From: Siphonodentalium dalli
Lineage: Eukaryota; Mollusca; Scaphopoda; Gadilida; Siphonodentaliidae
NCBI GenBank assembly: GCA_032622095.1
Contig: CP136064.1
Span: forward strand, 44,904,989-44,968,988
Direction: 5' to 3'
Length of the DNA stretch: 64,000 bases
Shown here: positions 57,387 to 64,000 of the stretch, piece after piece
How the letters are laid out: each line of letters opens with the position of its first letter
Numbering within the stretch: position 1 is the first letter of the stretch
Notes under the pieces: generated by a model
Database searches by the model: none
Told to the model about the DNA's origin: nothing
Seen by the model: only the letters and a program-made list of their open reading frames with translations
Program-made: the position numbers and the translations under genes

Positions 57387-57840
57387 GCATCAAACCGGAA
57401 GTTATGCGTTAACGATATTAATGGCCCGCTTCAGGTTTGAATGCCCTGCATCAAACCGGAAGTTATGCGTTAACGATATTAATGCTGAAGGGGTCACTCT
57501 CACCACAAAAAGTGCTGATAGGTACACAGGGTTTGAAAATGTGCTGAAGGGTACACAGGGTTTGTGATCGACACTAACAACGTTACTTAAACTGTGTTTA
57601 TGAAAGTCTGGCGCCCATTAGCAGTTTGTTTTCAGTTCATTTTAATGTTCATTGGAACGTAAACAATTATTCTCTAACAGAAATCATGGCAGATACGAAA
57701 ACTGAACGTCATTTAGAACGAGATTTCAAAACCTGTGTACCCTTCAGCTCATTTTCAAATCCTATGTACCCTTCAGCACTTTTTTTGGTGAGAGTGACCC
57801 CTTCAGCGATATTAATGGCCCGCTTCCGGTTTGACAACAA
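57387..57840. repeat. Foldback region with 37-bp direct repeat
   Basis: GCATCAAACCGGAAGTTATG and the following 17 bp occur at 57387 and 57448. An adjoining segment (GAAGGGGTCACTCTCACCA to GTACACAGGGTTT) at 57485-57565 returns inverted at 57727-57815, ending in the same GATATTAATGGCCCGCTTC. Confidence 0.7.
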
Positions 57841-57849
57841 ACAGACGAC

Positions 57850-58980
57850 ACATGGTTTGAATTGTTTACATTTTGTGTGATGGGTTGAAAAAATGTCTCA
57901 ATCAAGTGCAGGGGCCCGTGGTCCATAGGCTGCATGCTGAATACAGGCTCCAAAGGGGGTCCGTTTTTAAAAGATCAAAATGTGCCGCAAGCTCCCTTCG
58001 TCGCTGAATAAAGGCTCCCGAATTGAGTATGTTTCAGTTAGTATATAGTAATATTTAAAGCAATATGCTGATTTTGTTTCGTTCAATATGTGCATGCACA
58101 TATGTGGGCTGGGTATGTAGAAATACAGTTTTTAGTGAAATAAAGTGTTCCCTCACACATCCAGTGACAAAAGAGAGAAGCATGACCATTCGATTTCTAA
58201 TATAGAAATGAGAATTTAATCATGACCATTGACACTACAAAGTAACAAAGAACATTTATATACCCGTCATTTTGTGACAGGCAACACCCTAGTATAATAT
58301 AATGGTTTAGACACTGATGCCTGATGATCTCACAAAGTCAAGCTTCTGCGAATCAAACTTAGTGGACGAGGTTAATAATAAATTGCATATATATAAATTG
58401 CGACAAATTTGAGATCCTTTTTATCACATTATCACCTCAAAATTAGCAAAGAAAAGATCTCGAAATGGCTGGGGTTAAAAAATAATTAATATTGATTTCC
58501 TTATCACAACCAAAGAGGAAGTAAAGACACCTTCAAGAAGAAAAAAATCCATTTTAAATGTGTCTTTTCATGTTGACAAAATTGTTCATGAACACAAATT
58601 GAATATCATAATTATATTCTAATTAACATAATAATAACATTGATCAATATCATTGCGCTAAGCTCTTATGTCACTGTGCATGCTGATAATACACATGTGT
58701 CTTACTAAAAAATATGAGGCCAGGTTTATGGGCTAATTATGTGATAAACCTTAATACCGTATGTAACAGTGAAATGACTTTATGATGACAGGGTCCATTT
58801 CCAATGACTATTCTCTTAACGGAGAATATGATAAATTCAAGAAGCTTTATAACAAATTGAAAAGTGGAGGAGGGTTAGGTACTTCAAATGTTAATATTAA
58901 TTAAAAAGGTCCTCTCCTTTATTTATCTTTCAAATTGGTCAAATTTTTTTTTACTCTTGACACATTTTTTTAATGGTTCA
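57850..58980. other. Unassigned AT-rich sequence
   Basis: No gene or ordered repeat recognised. Confidence 0.4.
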
Positions 58981-58984
58981 TGTT

Positions 58985-59835
58985 AGTGTTGAAACGACTA
59001 GAGTATTTGTTGGTAGTCGACTAATCGACAGTCAAAAATTTAGTCAAAGTTGACTAATTAACAACCCCCATTCCCATGGAAAATTCCATTTTACTATGTG
59101 GCTATTTGATACTAAATAAATGAGAAATTTGCCTAATGATAATGTGTTTTGTTCTACCCAACATTGTCAACAATTGTATGGTACATGTAGTAAGTATCTA
59201 CCTTTAAATAGGTCTTAAAATTGAAGTAAATCACTGTGAGATAACTGCTGTTAACGATAATTTTTTGCGGGTGTTACATGTACATCGAGCCTTGGAAGTG
59301 GTGATATCGGAAACTGGTGCTACTAAATTTGTATCCAGCTAATTAATACCGGGTGTCTTGGCTTGTGTTTGTTTGATTGTGTATAGGTTTCTCGTTTAGT
59401 GTTGTATTGCGTTACATTCATCAAACCATATCCGAACACATTAGTCCATACTCATAATTTCATACTGAATTAATTTCACACTGCATCCACGTTATGCATG
59501 TTTACGTGACATGATGCTGCAGCTGATACCGTTATCTTTGATCGGCCATTGCGCAACGATGTTTATTTATTAGTGACATTGTTGATTTCATAACTGGTGT
59601 CTGTGTAAGTAATTCTACTAAATAGCACAACTTTTTTACTTTTGTTTTAACTTTTAACACTTAACACTGTTCTTTCCATTGTTAGTGTATTGTATTGTAC
59701 CAAATAGTACAACAATGTTGTTCTGTTAAAACATAGTGCATGCACTGCATGCTCAATTTAATGCAACTAATTGATTTGGGATTCTGGAGTCGACTTTTGG
59801 TGAACAATTCGTCGACAAATCGTTCAAAGACCCTG
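58985..59835. mobile_element. Possible hAT-like remnant
   Basis: The left part has GTGTTGAAACGACTAG and GTAGTCGACTAATCGAC; the right part has GGAGTCGACTTTTGG and TCGTCGACAAATCGTTCAAA. The roughly inverted, CGACTA-rich ends resemble hAT ends, but no target duplication was found. Confidence 0.3.
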
Positions 59836-59842
59836 CATCCCG

Positions 59843-60250
59843 AAACTTTACAAGCTTGTTTAGGATCACCTCTAGATGGGAGCTATCAAATTTGAACGAT
59901 TTTCAACAAAAAACATGGCTGCTGGCAGCCATCTTGGATTTCACTCTTTGTATGACTAAATCCTTTACTCATCCGATCATCACCAAACTTCATATGGATT
60001 TTTGGGGTGACCTCTAGAGACTAGATGGGAGCCTCCCTTTTTTTCCGAAATTTGTTAAAAAAAACATGGCCACCATCTTGGATTTCAAATTTGAATCCAT
60101 GCAGCCCGCATTTATTACAGAATTGTTCTGAAAATTTACAGGCATGTTTAGAATCACCTCTAGATGGGAGCTGTCAAATTTGAACGATTTTCGATGAAAA
60201 ACATGGCTTCTTGGATTTTACTCTAAAGTTGCATCACTAAATCCTTCAGT
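59843..60250. repeat. Array-family fragment IV
   Basis: Diverged monomers carry ACATGGCTGCTGGCAGCCAT, ACTCTTTGTATGACTAAATC and GATCACCTCTAGATGGGAGC, closest to element III. Confidence 0.7.
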
Positions 60251-60259
60251 CTTATAAAT

Positions 60260-61070
60260 ATCCAGACTCCGTCTCATTTCTTTCTTCTACAATTGAGAAC
60301 ACCGGGATTCTATCTGATTTCAGAGATGAAGGGGGAATTCCCTTTTTTTGTTGTGAAAACTCATTAATATTCATAAGGCAGTGTTTATCATTGCGATACA
60401 CACAGATCTACACACGTGCGCCTGAGGTCATGTCAAAATTTAAGAGTAGTCACTCTTCCTCTAACCAATGCAATAAAATGCTCTCAAGGTTAATTGCTTC
60501 ACTATACATGCAGAATACAAGTTTAGCCATTCAAATGCTATATTATAAAGAACATTAAATCTTATTGAGCTGTACCGTGGTCATGTTGTGTCATCTGCTT
60601 ATTTAGAATATGTGCTTGGAATTTGCTACGAAGTTGTAATGATCCCTATATGGCACGTGATGTAATATCCATAGGTTAGGAGAAAATACTAGTTTTTTGA
60701 ATATCTTTGCAAATACAATTCTATCATGTATACTTGTTCTGTCTGATCATTCCCCAATTATGAATAAACGTACGTTAGTTTTGAATTTGAACATACATGT
60801 ACAGCGTTTGGTCAGTTAAGATACGCGACGCTAACATGTAGTTTTTATGATAACTTCATGAGCTTGCATTGAAATGCCGCGGGTGTGGCTTCTATGAATA
60901 AGTGAATATTAATTGAATTTGCAGGAAGCTATTCATTGGTCAAGCAAGGCATCGCTCGCTGCGTATTGGCTAGATTTCTCTCCTTTGGAATAATTTTAAC
61001 TATGAGAGTCCTTAGACCGTAAGTTGATTGAAATGAAACACGGTCTAATTTTATTAGACTGTAAATCGTT
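60260..61070. other. Unassigned AT-rich sequence
   Basis: No gene or repeat recognised. Confidence 0.4.
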
Positions 61071-61074
61071 TAGC

Positions 61075-61690
61075 ACACTCTACACACTACATCCCTCATC
61101 TGATCATCATATAACTTCATATGGATCCTTGGGGTGACTTCTAGATGGGAACCTCGTTTTCTCGAAAAAAAAATAAAAATATGGCTGCCAGTGGCCATCT
61201 TGGATTGTACATACTGTAGATGAATAGGGTCTGACTAAATCCTTTAGCACATCCTGCAGCCAGCCCTCATAATTGGCTATGGCAATCAGCAATGCCGAGG
61301 CCATTTGCTGAAGCAAACTGGGCCATGGCAAAGGGTTGCCATAGCGGATTGCCAAAGCCAAACAATCTGAATTAAGAAGACTGCCTATGGTCACATCTCT
61401 CATCCGATCGTCACCAAACTTCAATTTGATTTTCTGGATACCTAGCTGTAGAAGGGAGCCTCCCTTTATTTTTCGAATTCTGTTTAAAACATGGCCACCA
61501 GCAGCTATATTTGAATCCATTGGTTTTACATACTTCGTCATTACATACATACGTATATACTTGATGAAACCCCAAACTTCATAGATTTTTGACGTTGACA
61601 TTTAGTATTACATACCAGTACCAACTTTCCTCATTCATTATCGCTCCATTAACTGTAACATGTGACATCAGCCCTTTACAAGTTGAGCTT
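61075..61690. repeat. Array-family fragment V with terminal end
   Basis: Monomer words as in element III. The fragment ends AAGTTGAGCT near 61680-61689, matching the right end of element I. An insert with imperfect ATGGCAA/TTGCCAT repeats lies at 61270-61370. Confidence 0.65.
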
Positions 61691-61699
61691 CAGTGTCAT

Positions 61700-62855
61700 T
61701 GAAACTTTCATTAATTAACCAACTTTTTACATAGGGGATGCCACCTTTGTTGTATTGAGGGTGGCAATTTCACTAGTATCAGTTATATGGAGACAACATT
61801 GTTCAATTGACTTCTGTTGTTACTTGAATAGGCAAGAATGCTCTTTACAAGGCCAAAGAAAAAAATATAAAAGACCTATTTTAGCCCCTAAAGTTTTTTT
61901 TCAAGAAAACGTTTTGAAATTAAAAAAAAATATTTTCATAAAAAACACTTGTAAATGTTTCAGAATTGATTGATTTTCTCAATCAAAGTATTGTCTTTAT
62001 TACAGTTTATACAGAGAAAATAAAAACTAATGTTAACTCAACCTTGCAGATAAAATATAAGATAAGAAAAGTCAAAAGATTATGTCAAATTAAACAAAAG
62101 TTTAAGACTACCTACGAACCCTATTTGTTATTCCTTGCCAACCAGACACGTAATTTTCTTGGACTATTCTGATTAATTCAATATCTCATGATTAGAATTC
62201 TGACTACATGTATCCAGTATTCCCTCTCAGAGCATTATCAAATGTACACATATACCTCTCGCATTGTTTTGTGGAGAGTACCAGTGAGAGTACCCTCTTT
62301 GAGGCTCTTTCATATGCATTTTATTCATATTGAATAATATGCTTTCTAGAAATGGATGGCAATCAATTGTTTATTGGTTAGGTGCAAATTTTATATCATT
62401 TGGATTGGGCAACCTTACTCAGCCCTCGGAATTTAGGAAAAATGTCCCACGTCAAATTTAATGCTGTGGCATGTCACATCATCACATGTATATTCCACAT
62501 GTTGCCACGGCATTTCCCATGGCATTGCTGTGGACAATTTTGTGGACTGCTTACTGCAGAAATTCCATTGAAGAAACCTCTCTCTGTTCAATGTTGTTTT
62601 GAATATCTGCATGTACATTTATTAAATAACTTAGTTCCCCTGATCCAGCTCCATATCATAAATCACAACATAAATAAATTGGCTTGTTGCTGTTGTGCTA
62701 TTTACTGTATGCTAAATGACCTCTGGTATATCATGCCACATTCCAACTATGAATAGCATAAAGGTTCTTTCTTTCCATGGTGTCATGCAAGAGATTGGAA
62801 TGCCATCCTAACAGAGACAGTCCATCAGCATCATGCCAGCAGATAGTTTTACATA
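61700..62855. other. Unassigned AT-rich sequence
   Basis: Short frames only (the longest, at 62382-62756, shows no motif). No repeat recognised. Confidence 0.35.
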
Positions 62856-63335
62856 TGTGACCCGCCATATGATATCCGGACTTACGACTGGATTTGATAT
62901 GGCCCATATCAAATCCAGTCGTAAGTCCGGATTTTTTTTACCCTGTGCCAATGCATTCTCTTATATATGCGAGTCGACCATAGGTCGCCTCGCATATATA
63001 AGAGAATGCATTGGCCTAACATTTTTTTTACAATTTTAATAATTTTTTCTTGTATTCTTTAACAATTTTATAATTTCACCCATACAGAGCCCCAGACAAA
63101 CATGAGCAGACGACACTCTTCTATATGCTTCTATGTGTGGGGTTCCCTGCAGGGTAATGGATGTTTTTTATTTTATGTCCTCAAAATTGTAAGAAACATT
63201 TATTTAAAAACAATGATAAAAAATTGTTAGGCCAATGCATTCTCTTATATGGTCGACTCGCATATATAAGAGAATGCATTGGCACAGGGTAAAAAAAATC
63301 CCGACTTACGACTGGATTTGATATGGTGGGTTACA
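62856..63335. mobile_element. Inverted-repeat element carrying a double hairpin
   Basis: The ends TGTGACCCGCCATAT and TGTAACCCACCATAT (reverse-complemented right end) bound it. Inside the left end is a perfect 27-bp hairpin (62876-62930) with GACTTACGACTGGATTTGAT; a single arm of it lies at the right. Confidence 0.65.
62943..63287. repeat. Double-hairpin element, copy 4
   Basis: The first hairpin is complete. The second lacks part of its left arm and loop (CTCTTATAT runs straight into GGTCGACTCGCATATA). The spacer contains about 100 bp not seen in copies 1-3. Confidence 0.85.
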
Positions 63336-63654
63336 TTTGTACTTTTAGGCTGTTGCACCAGCTGCATCCATGCTGGACAACCTCACAGACCCAATCAGCG
63401 AATTGAAGAACTCATGAATAATGAACTATAAATGTTAGCATTCAAATTTTGATTCAAATTAATTACGCCCGCTGGCCCTGCTGCCATATCCTTGGCATAA
63501 GTCCCATGGTTTGTTTGTACCATCAGTCTCTGAGTTATTCCCCTTGGTCTGCATACACAAAACACCTCATTTTTGTACTAAAATTTACCATTTTCAACCC
63601 TAAAGCTGACCGTGTTTAATGTCAGTAAATAAGCATCTTCTCACTTGATAGGGC

Positions 63655-63823
63655 TATAGTAATGCCCTAAGTAATCGACTCCTTAACAACAGCAGAATTA
63701 TGGGTAACTTTTCAGGATTTGGTCAGAAATATGGCTTGTTGCCATTCATCGGAAAGCTCTCAGTGAAAAGTTACCCATAATTCTGCTGTGGTTAAGGTGT
63801 CGATTATTTAGAGCATTACTGTA
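63655..63823. mobile_element. Foldback MITE (family F), shortened
   Basis: TATAGTAATGCCCTAAGTAA at the left; GAGCATTACTGTA at the right. The right arm lacks the GGATTTAGTCGG part, so the hairpin is asymmetric. Confidence 0.75.
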
Positions 63824-64000
63824 CACAGTGTATGACAGAACTGATCAATATTTGAAATAGAAAACAAGTTATCATAGCAATTTCAAAACGGCAAAAGTCA
63901 TTAAAGTGGGTATGTGAAAACTCATAATAATATGTAAGACCCTCATCAAGAAAAATTTATGGACTTCCTTCTTATGTTCGTTACAAAAATAGATTTAACT

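Noticed and set aside
61107-61601. 164-codon minus-strand frame
   Set aside because: It lies in array-family monomers and matches no motif; other monomers do not keep the frame.
62382-62756. 124-codon plus-strand frame
   Set aside because: No recognisable motif, poor composition for coding sequence and no flanking exon signals.

Overview
The window reads as a repeat-dense, AT-rich stretch of an animal nuclear genome, most likely a marine invertebrate (mollusc or other lophotrochozoan, echinoderm, hemichordate or cephalochordate; the sequence does not settle which). Reasons: a metazoan-type non-LTR retrotransposon reverse transcriptase; many short TA- and TTAA-bounded foldback elements; hAT-like ends with 8-bp near-duplications; several tandem arrays with ~155-170 bp monomers; and almost no long open frames. 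I found no intact host gene. The only long convincing coding sequence is the reverse transcriptase of a 5'-truncated LINE (29571-31271, +). A second real-looking coding segment lies on the minus strand at 56225-57017 and is split by a TA-bounded MITE. Three related coding-like fragments at 7.07-8.22 kb are decayed.

Layout. 1-9.9 kb: mostly unassigned AT-rich DNA with small minisatellites, a ~150 bp tandem array (about 6 kb), the decayed coding-like segments and a dispersed inverted-repeat element. 10.25-13.86 kb: an hAT-like element holding a ~3 kb TA-bounded element whose ends are crowded with ACCGCGGTA motifs. 13.98-18.60 kb: four TTAA-bounded (piggyBac-type) non-autonomous elements; two of them, in opposite orientation, each carry a striking double hairpin. 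18.77-19.11 kb: a TA-bounded foldback element.

18997-48711: a direct tandem duplication dominates the window. Copy A (18997-34975) and copy B (34976-48711) are nearly identical. Copy A is 2248 bp longer at one point, and that extra DNA is the LINE plus a 5-bp target duplication, so copy B preserves the empty site. The duplication boundary falls at the tip of a foldback hairpin. Each copy holds arrays of ~160 bp monomers bounded by AGCTCAACTT / AAGTTGAGCT ends, further ~165 bp arrays, foldback MITEs, a double hairpin and a 28-bp minisatellite. An uncollapsed pair of haplotypes joined in the assembly is a live alternative to a true duplication.

48.7-64 kb: a short third copy of one duplicon segment; a 3-kb inverted-repeat element carrying seven GTCACGTACGTTAC motifs and holding a TTAA MITE that itself holds an hAT-like insert; two opposed TA-bounded MITEs around a 28/33-bp minisatellite and the broken minus-strand gene; then more array fragments, another double hairpin and another foldback element.

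The window is best understood as layers of non-autonomous transposons inserting into one another. Transposases able to move them would have to be encoded elsewhere; none was seen here.
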